Of a stretch of 17,409 bases of DNA, positions 7,432 through 12,869 are shown one piece after another. The DNA comes from Anaerolineales bacterium UBA2232 (GTDB taxonomy: Bacteria; Chloroflexota; Anaerolineae; UBA2200). The stretch is from positions 5,267 through 22,675 of the forward strand of contig DDYO01000077.1 of the NCBI GenBank assembly GCA_002348045.1. Reading direction: 5' to 3'. Position 1 is the first letter of the stretch. Each line of letters starts with the position of its first letter. The translations under genes were made by a program, and so were the position numbers. Under the pieces are notes generated by a model, which saw only the letters and a list, made by a program, of their open reading frames with translations, made no database searches and was not told the origin of the DNA.

Positions 7432-7456
7432 CGTCGCCAGCATGACAGCTGCGACG
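7432..7456 (-). other. Short hairpin between methyltransferase and Fpg-like gene
   Basis: CGTCGCCAGC and GCTGCGACG pair over nine bases with one bulge around a six-base loop. No T-run follows, so it is not a convincing terminator; it may be an mRNA processing or stability element. Confidence 0.25.
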
Positions 7457-7465
7457 CGCCCGACC

Positions 7466-8287
7466 TCACTCTGCGTGAACCGGAACCAGCTCTGCCAGAT
7501 AGCTGTAGGCATCCAGCAACGGACCGCCGGTCGTGATCGCTGCGTCGCTCACGTCCAGGCGCTGCCCATCGACCTCAGCTCCACACAGGCGCAGGCCGGT
7601 GCCCTCCAGCAGCAATTGCAGGTCCTGGGGCGAATAACAGCGAATGGTCTGTTGCAGCGCTTGCTCCGGCTGGGCCGTCGGCATCCACTCATCGATCCAC
7701 TGGCTGTGCAGGGCGTCATAGTACCATCTCCGCACCATTTCCACCGACCCCGGAACGCCCTTCAGCGGCGCCAGATGCTCCTCTTTGCCCGCGTTGCGGG
7801 CCGCCCAGGCCGGGTTGGCCACGTCCACCAGCATCCGTCCCGCCGGCGCCAGCCAGTGTCTGGCAACTCGCCGCAACAGCCGCCTCTGGTCATCATCGCA
7901 ACCTATCCCGAAACCGTCCCAGTAACAGACCAGGTCAAAGCGGCCGTCCAGCCTGACCTCATAGAAATCCGCTGCTGTAAGCTCCAGGCTTCCCGTCCTC
8001 GGCGCCTGGCACAGCGCGGTCCAATGCTCGCCCCAGTCAACCAGGTCCACACCCATTACGTCGTACCCCAGGTCCGCCGTAGCCGCCGCGGCCAGCCCGC
8101 TGCCCGCGCCCAGCTCGAGGACCCGTTTGGGCGGCTCCCCCAGCGTACGCCGCACCATCGCCGCCCGCTCCAGGTCCTCCTGCTCATCGTGGGGCGCAGG
8201 CCCCCACCATTCCGCCGCGGCGGCGTAAAAGCCCCGCACCCACTCCGTGGAATACCGACCTGACCTCAACAATGAACTGGGGCTCAC
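7466..8287 (-). CDS. Class I SAM-dependent methyltransferase
   Basis: A 273-residue cytoplasmic methyltransferase with the Rossmann motif I VLELGAGSG at residues 56-64, an acidic residue ending strand 2 (MGVDLVDWG), and FDLVCYWDGFGIGCDD as the post-motif II/III region, typical of small-molecule methylases of the Methyltransf_25/11 type. The GTG at 8285-8287 has GGAGGG three bases upstream. The C-terminal half (from about 150) is rich in Trp and Tyr and may form the substrate lid. It follows the HD-hydrolase gene by 28 nt and precedes the Fpg-like gene by 69 nt, so it probably shares their transcript. The substrate cannot be read from the sequence. Confidence 0.85.
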   Translation of the reverse strand: MSPSSLLRSGRYSTEWVRGFYAAAAEWWGPAPHDEQEDLERAAMVRRTLGEPPKRVLELGAGSGLAAAATADLGYDVMGVDLVDWGEHWTALCQAPRTGSLELTAADFYEVRLDGRFDLVCYWDGFGIGCDDDQRRLLRRVARHWLAPAGRMLVDVANPAWAARNAGKEEHLAPLKGVPGSVEMVRRWYYDALHSQWIDEWMPTAQPEQALQQTIRCYSPQDLQLLLEGTGLRLCGAEVDGQRLDVSDAAITTGGPLLDAYSYLAELVPVHAE

Positions 8288-8315
8288 GGTCCCTCCATTC
8301 TCGCGACACCAGCGC

Positions 8316-8756
8316 CTAGCATCCAGAGTCCGATGATGTGGCCTGGATGATCTTGATAGCTTCCTTGTACCGGTCGATACGTTTCAAGTCCTCATCCGTG
8401 GGATGCGCAATGCGGGCGAGGTTGCAGTTGTCCAACAAGTCCGCCAGTTTCACCTGACGCCCGATGGCGTCCGCCGCCGCTCGTCGCACAAAAACCATAT
8501 AGTCCTCCCCCTGCCGACGGGTGACGGAATCCAGCGCTTCGATCACCCGGCGGGAGAACCCTTCGGCCCGGAGGGCATCCAGGGTCCACGCCGTGTCCTC
8601 CACGACATCGTGCAGCACGCCCACGATGCGCTCCTCCCCACCGCTGACGGCCAGCATCACCCGCAGGGGATGCAGGACATACGGCTCTCCTGCCTTGTCC
8701 ACCTGACCCACGTGGGCTCGCACCGCCAATTCGATGGCCTTCTCCAGCATGCTCAT
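8316..8756 (-). CDS. Stand-alone HD-domain (p)ppGpp hydrolase (MESH1/SpoT-HD-like)
   Basis: A 146-residue small alarmone hydrolase-type protein. Conserved features of the RelA/SpoT HD domain are all visible: HVGQ at 15-18, PYVLHPLRV with H29, LHDVVEDT with H49/D50 and E53/D54, and VKLADLLDN with D106 and N110. These bind Mn(II) and the pyrophosphate of ppGpp in SpoT and MESH1. There is no synthetase, TGS or ACT domain, so it would only degrade alarmone, or act on a related nucleotide. The ATG at 8754-8756 is chosen for the AAGG site five bases upstream; a second ATG at 8750 is possible. The gene begins just behind a strong hairpin at 8777-8806. Confidence 0.85.
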   Translation of the reverse strand: MSMLEKAIELAVRAHVGQVDKAGEPYVLHPLRVMLAVSGGEERIVGVLHDVVEDTAWTLDALRAEGFSRRVIEALDSVTRRQGEDYMVFVRRAAADAIGRQVKLADLLDNCNLARIAHPTDEDLKRIDRYKEAIKIIQATSSDSGC

Positions 8757-8776
8757 CGAGGCCTTCCCCCATGACA

Positions 8777-8806
8777 AAGAGGGGAGCGCTTTCGCACTCC
8801 CCTCTT
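8777..8806 (-). terminator. Strong GAAA-tetraloop hairpin, terminator or attenuator
   Basis: A 13-bp stem (one G-T wobble) closed by a GAAA tetraloop when read on the minus strand: AAGAGGGGAGTGC, GAAA, GCGCTCCCCTCTT. It lies 14 nt after the stop of the 57-residue gene and ends about 20 nt before the HD-hydrolase ATG. Only a short, broken T-run (TTTGT) follows, so termination may be partial and allow read-through into the downstream five genes. Confidence 0.6.
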
Positions 8807-8820
8807 CTGCCGAATGGCTC

Positions 8821-8994
8821 CTAGCCCTTGAGCTTCATCTCTTGGCCACAGCATGCAAACGTACAATGCTCGGTGCAACCACAATCAGATACCTCTTTGC
8901 CGACCTCGTGGCATTCCTTGATCACTTGCAGCTCGAGCCCGCACTCTCCACACACATAGACCTCATCCATCTTCATGTCATGACAGCTTGGCAT
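8821..8994 (-). CDS. 57-residue Cys-rich desulforedoxin-like protein
   Basis: A small gene not found by ordinary length cut-offs. ATG 8992-8994 follows AAAGGAGAGG, and the stop is TAG at 8821-8823. The product starts MPSCHDMKMDEVYV and carries nine cysteines: C4, C15 and C18 in YVCGECG, C27, C38 and C40 in DCGC, C44, then C48-C49 in CCGQEMKLKG. A CxxC knuckle after a Tyr/Val strand plus a terminal CCGxxM is the layout of the desulforedoxin domain of superoxide reductases, which binds one Fe or Zn through four Cys. Here an extra Cys-rich insertion sits between the two halves. It has its own promoter (9042-9070) and a hairpin behind it, so it is expressed as a single gene. A metal-binding role is likely; redox or superoxide function is a guess. 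Confidence 0.8.
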   Translation of the reverse strand: MPSCHDMKMDEVYVCGECGLELQVIKECHEVGKEVSDCGCTEHCTFACCGQEMKLKG

Positions 8995-9041
8995 GAACCT
9001 CTCCTTTCGTGACCGAATTCTCTGACTGGCGACACAACACC

Positions 9042-9070
9042 AGTATACTCGGTTCTCGAGGGCCCTTCAA
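9042..9070 (-). promoter_or_regulatory. Sigma-70 promoter of the 57-residue Cys-rich gene
   Basis: Minus strand TTGAAG (9065-9070), 17-bp spacer, TATACT (9042-9047). The start of transcription would be near 9035, giving a leader of about 40 nt that ends in the AAAGGAGAGG ribosome site. Confidence 0.7.
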
Positions 9071-9109
9071 ACCGCCCGCAGGGTTGGTCGAGTGCCGCTT
9101 CGGCCATCA

Positions 9110-9577
9110 TCATGCCTCCATCGGCGGCGCATCCTCGTCCCTCTGCACATAGTCCGCAATCGCGCGGCGCAATGTGGCAACCGCCAGGTCAGCGCAATGC
9201 TGGTGGTCTGCCGGCAAGCCTCCCAGCGCAGCCTCTAGATGCTTGGGCTCGATGGAGGCCGCCTCGATCAGTAGCTGCCCCTGCACCATTGTCGCCAGCT
9301 TGCTGCCGCAGGCCAGGGTGAACGCGCACCCGTCGGTGTCAAAACAGGCCACGCCGATCCGGCCATGATCCAGCCGCAGGAAGAAGGCCATGGTATCTTG
9401 GCAGGGTCCGGTCACCATGGCCCGGGCGTCCGCATCCAGCATCTGCCCGTGGAAGCGGGGCTGCCTAACATGTTCGATCAGCTCGGCGGAGAACTCGAAT
9501 TCAGGACCCTCCTCGGCCGGCGGTCCCGTGTCCTCCGAGACGGGTTCTCGCCGCCAAAGATCGCCTACGTCTGCCAT
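9110..9577 (-). CDS. IscU/NifU-type iron-sulfur cluster scaffold protein
   Basis: A 155-residue protein of the NifU N-terminal (IscU) family, on which Fe-S clusters are built before transfer to apoproteins. All three cluster cysteines are present: C59 in TGPCQDTM with Asp61 two residues on, C84 in DTDGCAFTLACGS, and C128 in HCADLA, preceded by His127. It has an acidic, Pro-rich N-terminal tail of about 28 residues before the domain. ATG 9575-9577 has AAGGAG five bases upstream. No IscS-type cysteine desulfurase is next to it; the neighbours are an ArsR regulator and an oxyanion transporter read in the opposite direction from the shared intergenic region. It may serve a dedicated Fe-S enzyme. 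Confidence 0.87.
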   Translation of the reverse strand: MADVGDLWRREPVSEDTGPPAEEGPEFEFSAELIEHVRQPRFHGQMLDADARAMVTGPCQDTMAFFLRLDHGRIGVACFDTDGCAFTLACGSKLATMVQGQLLIEAASIEPKHLEAALGGLPADHQHCADLAVATLRRAIADYVQRDEDAPPMEA

Positions 9578-9612
9578 GACCACTCCTTCCTCACCATCGC
9601 CTTGATACGAAG

Positions 9613-9645
9613 GATCGGCCCGACCGCACCAGCGGTGCACCGATC
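9613..9645 (-). promoter_or_regulatory. 5'-terminal stem-loop in the scaffold-gene leader
   Basis: GATCGG/CCGATC (9613-9618 with 9640-9645) encloses GCACC-AGC-GGTGC (9626-9638). From the promoter at 9652-9680 the transcript should start at about 9645, so the outer stem would form at the very 5' end of the mRNA, a known way to protect transcripts from RppH/RNase E-type decay. Whether it also regulates is unknown. Confidence 0.35.
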
Positions 9646-9651
9646 GTCTGC

Positions 9652-9680
9652 AACATACTCCTGGCCGGTCTTGCTGTCAA
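9652..9680 (-). promoter_or_regulatory. Sigma-70 promoter of the Fe-S scaffold gene
   Basis: Minus strand TTGACA (9675-9680), 17-bp spacer, TATGTT (9652-9657). The consensus -35 and correct spacing make it a good candidate. It lies 46 bp from the oppositely directed promoter of the ArsR gene. Confidence 0.7.
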
Positions 9681-9725
9681 GTTTACTGGATGGCCCGCGC
9701 GGACTAGTTGTTCCTCTCTCCCGAT

Positions 9726-9754
9726 TTGACAGGCGCGGGCTTGTGGCGTACAAT
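9726..9754 (+). promoter_or_regulatory. Sigma-70 promoter of the ArsR/MOT1 operon
   Basis: TTGACA (9726-9731), 17-bp spacer, TACAAT (9749-9754). Transcription should start about 9761, only eight or nine bases before the ArsR ATG. No ribosome site fits in that space. Confidence 0.8.
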
Positions 9755-9772
9755 CATAAGTAGCCACTTATG
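9755..9772 (+). promoter_or_regulatory. Palindromic operator overlapping the ArsR start codon
   Basis: CATAAGT-AGCC-ACTTATG is a perfect 7-bp inverted repeat around a 4-bp spacer. It begins directly after the -10 box, covers the predicted transcription start, and its last three bases are the ATG of the regulator. AT-rich dyads in this position are typical ArsR/SmtB-family autoregulatory sites, so this is probably where the product of the next gene binds. Confidence 0.65.
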
Positions 9773-10081
9773 ACACATTCGCCAGAGTCCTTGTCAACCG
9801 AGGTCATCGTTGCGGCCCTAAAAGCCCTGGCCGATCCGACGCGCCTGGAGCTCGTCCGCCTGCTCGCTACCCAGGCGAAGGGCAACGCCTTGTGCGTTCA
9901 CGCTCTTGCCCACCGCCTCGGCGTATCCCAGCCGGCCGTGTCCCAGCACCTGACCGTGCTGCGCCACCTGGACCTGGTGTTCATTGACCGCACTGGTGCG
10001 CGAACCCACTACTTTCTCAATCAGCAGCGTCTGAACGAGCTGTACGCTGCTGTAGGCCAGCATCTGTCTGTGGAGCCCTGA
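9770..10081 (+). CDS. ArsR-family winged-helix repressor
   Basis: A 103-residue ArsR/SmtB-type dimeric repressor. KALADPTRLELVRLL is the classic N-terminal motif of the family, and HRLGVSQPAVSQHLTVLRHL (about 48-67) is the helix-turn-helix. The metalloid-sensing ELCVCDL of ArsR reads ALCVHAL here: Cys42 is kept but the second Cys is His44, with His48 close by. C42 is the only cysteine, so arsenite binding by the usual Cys pair is unlikely; a metal or persulfide signal is possible. The ATG lies inside its own operator, and the message would be almost leaderless. It ends three bases before the MOT1-type transporter gene, which it presumably controls. Confidence 0.88.
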   Translation: MTHSPESLSTEVIVAALKALADPTRLELVRLLATQAKGNALCVHALAHRLGVSQPAVSQHLTVLRHLDLVFIDRTGARTHYFLNQQRLNELYAAVGQHLSVEP

Positions 10082-10084
10082 ACC

Positions 10085-11221
10085 ATGCAGCGAGATCCGC
10101 GCCCATATCGGGATTTTGAGTTCAACCTTCGGGAGCTGGCCGGCTCCATGGGGGACTTTGGCACCCTCTTCCCCCTGGCAATCGGCCTCATCGTCGTCTG
10201 CAAGATGGACCCGACCGGCATGTTCGTCATGATGGGGCTCACCAACATCGTCACCGGCCTGATCTACCGCCTACCCATGCCCGTGGAACCGAAAAAGGTG
10301 GTTTCTGTGGCCGCCATCGCCCAGGGATGGACGGCCTCCATGGTTGTCGCGTCCGGCTTGGGCCTTGGCCTCATGTGGCTGGCCCTGACCGCCACCGGTT
10401 GGGTCCGGCGCCTGGCCGACGCCACCCCCGTCTACCTGATCCGCGGCATCCAGTTAGGCCTGGGGCTGCTGTTGGGCCGGGAAGCCCTACGGATGATGGC
10501 GCCTCAGCCGTGGCTGGGCATCCTGGCGGTGGCCATCATCCTGCTGCTGCGGGAGAGCCGCAGCGCACCAGCAGCCCTGGTCCTGATGGCCACCGGCGTC
10601 GCCATCATGGCCGTCCGGGGCGACCTGGCGGGCACGGTGTCCTTGGGCATCACCCTGCCTCGCTTCGCCCTGCCGGCCTGGGGTGATGTGTGGCAGAGCA
10701 TGGTCCTGGCCGGCTTTGCCCAGATTCCCCTAACCATCACCAATGCGGTCCTGGCCACCGCCACCATGATCCGCGAGCTCTTTCCCGACAAGCCGGTCAG
10801 CGAAGAACGGCTAATTCTCAACATGGGCGCCATGAACATCGCCTCCTCCCTGTTTGGCGGCATGCCCCTTTGTCACGGATCTGGGGGCCTCGCCGGTCAG
10901 TACTACTTTGGCGCCCGTACCGGCGGCACCAACATCCTAGAGGGGCTGATCGAGGTCGCCCTGGGCGTCTTCCTGGGGCGCTCCCTGGCCAGCGTTCTGG
11001 CAGCCTTTCCCATGGCCCTAATCGGCGGCATGATGTTCATGGTCGGTGTCCAATTCGTGCGGCCCGTGCTCAAGCTGCGGAGCTGGCCCCTCGCCGTCTG
11101 CTTGCTGACCGCCATCCTCTCGCTGGTCGTGAACATGGCCGTCGGTTTCATTGTCGGCCTGGTCGCGGTCGCGGCGCTCCGCTTCCTGCGCCGTCGGGGC
11201 CTGGATGCCCGGGGAATCTAG
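10085..11221 (+). CDS. MOT1-type molybdate/sulfate transporter
   Basis: A 378-residue polytopic membrane protein of the MOT1/SulP superfamily (PF16983 type), known for molybdate uptake in plants and algae and present in many bacteria. Signature stretches are GSMGDFGTLFPLAIGL at the N-terminus, GLIYRLPMPVEPKKVV, QIPLTITNAVLATA and MPLCHGSGGLAGQYYFGART. The last two correspond to the conserved motifs around the anion site. No STAS domain is present, as expected for MOT1. The ATG lies three bases after the ArsR stop with GGAG just upstream, so the two are co-transcribed. The substrate could be molybdate, tungstate or sulfate; the family makes molybdate most likely, and an ArsR-type regulator is an unusual partner. 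Confidence 0.88.
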   Translation: MQRDPRPYRDFEFNLRELAGSMGDFGTLFPLAIGLIVVCKMDPTGMFVMMGLTNIVTGLIYRLPMPVEPKKVVSVAAIAQGWTASMVVASGLGLGLMWLALTATGWVRRLADATPVYLIRGIQLGLGLLLGREALRMMAPQPWLGILAVAIILLLRESRSAPAALVLMATGVAIMAVRGDLAGTVSLGITLPRFALPAWGDVWQSMVLAGFAQIPLTITNAVLATATMIRELFPDKPVSEERLILNMGAMNIASSLFGGMPLCHGSGGLAGQYYFGARTGGTNILEGLIEVALGVFLGRSLASVLAAFPMALIGGMMFMVGVQFVRPVLKLRSWPLAVCLLTAILSLVVNMAVGFIVGLVAVAALRFLRRRGLDARGI

Positions 11222-11254
11222 ATCATCCAGCCCTCCAAACGAAAGGTTTCGCAT

Positions 11255-11528
11255 ATGCCTTTGGCCATCGAAACAAACGGATTGACCCGCCACTATGGCT
11301 CTCTGGTGGCCGTGGATAGCCTCGATCTGGCCTTTGAGCCCGCCCAGCTCCTGGCCCAGTTCGGCCTGGCGGACGGCGCCGAGTCGCCCTTCGCCACTCT
11401 ATCCCGGGCCTTGAAGCACCGCCTGACCATCGCCGCGGCCCTGCCCTTTGGCTGCGAGTGCCTTCGTCACCATCCTTTATGTCATGTCCCGTGTCCTGCT
11501 GAACCACCGTCTGGAAGACCTGCTGTGA
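11255..11528 (+). pseudogene. Composite remnant of an ABC transporter (ATPase plus permease)
   Basis: The ATG at 11255 opens a normal ABC ATPase start (ETNGLTRHYGSLVAVDSLDL) that breaks off at about residue 29, just before the Walker A loop should appear. The frame then continues with QFGLADGAESPFATLSRALK, matching the part just before and including a degenerate signature (LSRAL instead of LSGGQ-like). Walker A, the Q-loop and everything after the signature are missing. From about 11442 another frame encodes the hydrophobic end ASAFVTILYVMSRVLLNHRL and stops at 11526-11528, resembling the last helix of an ABC-2 type permease. Two deletions seem to have collapsed an ATPase-permease gene pair into 274 bp. 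It was probably once part of the ArsR/MOT1 transcript. Confidence 0.7.
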
Positions 11529-11582
11529 TCCCCTACGGACCCTGATGGGCCCACACAAATCCAAGACCAAGGAGCGTACGAA

Positions 11583-11762
11583 ATGAGCCAAGAAGAGACC
11601 TGTTGTTGCGGGCAGCCCAAGGGCACGCACCGCCCGGCCGAGTGTTCGCCGGAAAAGATCCGCGAGTGTCATGGCGATGTGGCCGTGCATCCGTGCGAGG
11701 AGCCCGATCACCCCTGCCAGTGCGACGAGTGTTGCGAGGAAACACCGGCAAACAAATCGTAG
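11583..11762 (+). CDS. 59-residue protein with ten cysteines
   Basis: A short gene with AAGGAG eight bases before the ATG at 11583 and a TAG stop at 11760-11762. The product begins MSQEETCCCGQPKGTHRPAE and has cysteines at 7, 8, 9, 21, 29, 38, 45, 47, 50 and 51, plus four histidines. Key stretches are CSPEKIRECHGD and HPCQCDECCEE. It is charged, has no signal peptide or membrane segment, and its Cys density is in the range of metallothioneins. The CSPEKIRECHG stretch looks like a conserved motif of small uncharacterised anaerobe proteins, but I cannot verify that here. It lies 54 nt behind the ABC remnant, probably within the same ArsR-controlled unit. A metal or Fe-S binding role is inferred. 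Confidence 0.72.
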   Translation: MSQEETCCCGQPKGTHRPAECSPEKIRECHGDVAVHPCEEPDHPCQCDECCEETPANKS

Positions 11763-12115
11763 CCTGGCCATAGGCCGTCAAAGACCAATTGCGTCCCCCA
11801 ACTCCTCGTGCCGCCGCTCGGGATTGCCCTGAGCGGCGGCACGGCGTGGCGAACCTGCCAGCCGTCCCTGAACCTGTGGCCCCGATCCATGTGCGCAATT
11901 GCCCTCTGAACCTCCAGCGACCGAGCACAGCCAGGGCGGCATTGGCGTCGCCCACGACCCTTGCGTTGCCTCCTGTCAGCCCCTGAAGTGTCCTCTGCCG
12001 TTGTGACTCCCAACAGCAACCCAACCCTTTCCCCACAACATCTACACATCCACCCGCTATACTGACTGTGTGATCGGTTGAGCCGGTCAACACATTCGTT
12101 CAGGAGGTCGTTACC
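11763..12115. other. 353-nt intergenic region without a recognisable gene
   Basis: I see no credible coding frame here. A minus-strand frame is open but has no homology I recognise and no ribosome site. The region holds a GC-rich hairpin (11808-11842) and, near its right end, a -10-like TATACT (12058-12063) without a good -35 partner. It also holds a small dyad GTTGA-GCCGG-TCAAC (12077-12091) and the AGGAGG ribosome site of the secreted protein. The -10-like box and dyad may form the promoter of the 12116 gene. Confidence 0.5.
11808..11842 (+). terminator. Long GC hairpin after the ten-cysteine gene (possible terminator)
   Basis: GTGCCGCCGCTC pairs perfectly with GAGCGGCGGCAC, and GGG-ATTG-CCC extends the stem inward with one bulged T, about 15 bp in all. 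No T-run follows, so Rho-independent termination is doubtful; it may mark the 3' end of the ArsR/MOT1 transcript or be a stability element. Confidence 0.45.
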
Positions 12116-12652
12116 ATGAAGACAACGTCAAGATTGCTCGCCGCTGTGCTGGCGGTGGCCATTTTGGCCGGGGCAGCGGGCACGGGCGCCGTGCTGGCTC
12201 AGGAAACCACGACGCCATCAGCTCCGCTGCTGGGTCATCGCGGCGGGATGGGCATGCGCGGTGGGATGTGGAACGGAGGCTCGTGGGAATCCTTTGATGC
12301 CGCCGCAGAAGCCCTGGGACTGACTCCCGAGCAGCTCTTTGCCGAGCTGCGGTCGGGCAAGTCGCTCTCGGACATCGCCGAGGCCAAGGGCATCGAGCTC
12401 GACACCGTCAAGGAAGCGATGGAGGCAGTTCAGATCGCTGCCCGCAAGACAGCCATTGAGCAAGCCGTCACCGACGGCACCCTCACCCGGGAGCAGGCCG
12501 ATTGGCTGCTCAAGGGCATCGAGCTGGGCTTCACCAGTCACGGACGCGGCAGGATGGTCCCCAATATGGGCTTGCGCGGCTCGCGCACCTGCCCCGAAAC
12601 CGAGACTACTCCCTCTACCACGACCGTCAGTCCTTCGACCACGGCCCTCTAG
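12116..12652 (+). CDS. Secreted helical-repeat protein (DUF2680-like)
   Basis: A 178-residue exported protein. Residues 1-28 form a classical signal peptide (MKTTSR, hydrophobic core, GAVLA-QE cleavage site). A Gly/Met/His-rich stretch (HRGGMGMRGGMWNGGSW) follows, then helical units of the type ALGLTPEQLFAELRSGKSLS with DIAEAKGIELDTVKEAM, and EQAVTDGTLTREQADWLLKG, a pattern of small secreted proteins of GC-rich Gram-positives and Chloroflexota. The tail is Thr/Ser/Pro-rich. AGGAGG lies before the ATG with good spacing. It is a single-gene unit, ended by the pseudoknot and terminator downstream. The function is unknown; the Met/His stretch might bind a metal such as copper, which is only a suggestion. 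Confidence 0.8.
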   Translation: MKTTSRLLAAVLAVAILAGAAGTGAVLAQETTTPSAPLLGHRGGMGMRGGMWNGGSWESFDAAAEALGLTPEQLFAELRSGKSLSDIAEAKGIELDTVKEAMEAVQIAARKTAIEQAVTDGTLTREQADWLLKGIELGFTSHGRGRMVPNMGLRGSRTCPETETTPSTTTVSPSTTAL

Positions 12653-12714
12653 CGCCGCGGCCGAGCCAGCCCGTCGTCCGCTGCCGCGGCGCGGAGAACC
12701 GGGCCCGGACGACG
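12652..12714 (+). ncRNA. Predicted H-type RNA pseudoknot in the 3' UTR
   Basis: Two perfect inverted repeats interlock. Stem 1 pairs GCGCCGCGGC (12652-12661) with GCCGCGGCGC (12683-12692). Stem 2 pairs CGTCGTCCG (12672-12680), which lies in the loop of stem 1, with CGGACGACG (12706-12714) beyond it. Loops are 10, 2 and 13 nt, all workable for an H-type fold. Stem 1 starts at the G of the TAG stop codon of the secreted-protein gene, and a terminator follows 6 nt after stem 2. Found by eye; the GC-rich background raises the chance of coincidence. Confidence 0.45.
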
Positions 12715-12720
12715 CAATCA

Positions 12721-12751
12721 GGGGCCGTCCCTCAGTGGGGGCGGCCCCTTT
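12721..12751 (+). terminator. Rho-independent terminator of the secreted-protein gene
   Basis: GGGGCCGTCCC pairs with GGGGCGGCCCC (one wobble) around a short CAGT-type loop, followed by TTT. It lies between the convergent secreted-protein and GT2 genes and fits termination on the plus strand; the T-run is short. Confidence 0.7.
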
Positions 12752-12869
12752 CGCGTACTGCGTCCGCCGACGCTCGAACGGTTGCACCAGGCCGAGTTGC
12801 GGACGTGCCTGACTGATACATCGCCAGTCAAGCTGATTGACGGCCCAGCGACCGCCCGAACAGCTGAGC

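Noticed and set aside
11533..12093. Minus-strand open frame covering the ten-cysteine gene and the following intergenic region
   Set aside because: No ribosome site, no recognisable domain, and it would be antisense to a short gene with good signals. I considered a transposase remnant but saw no DDE or terminal-repeat evidence.
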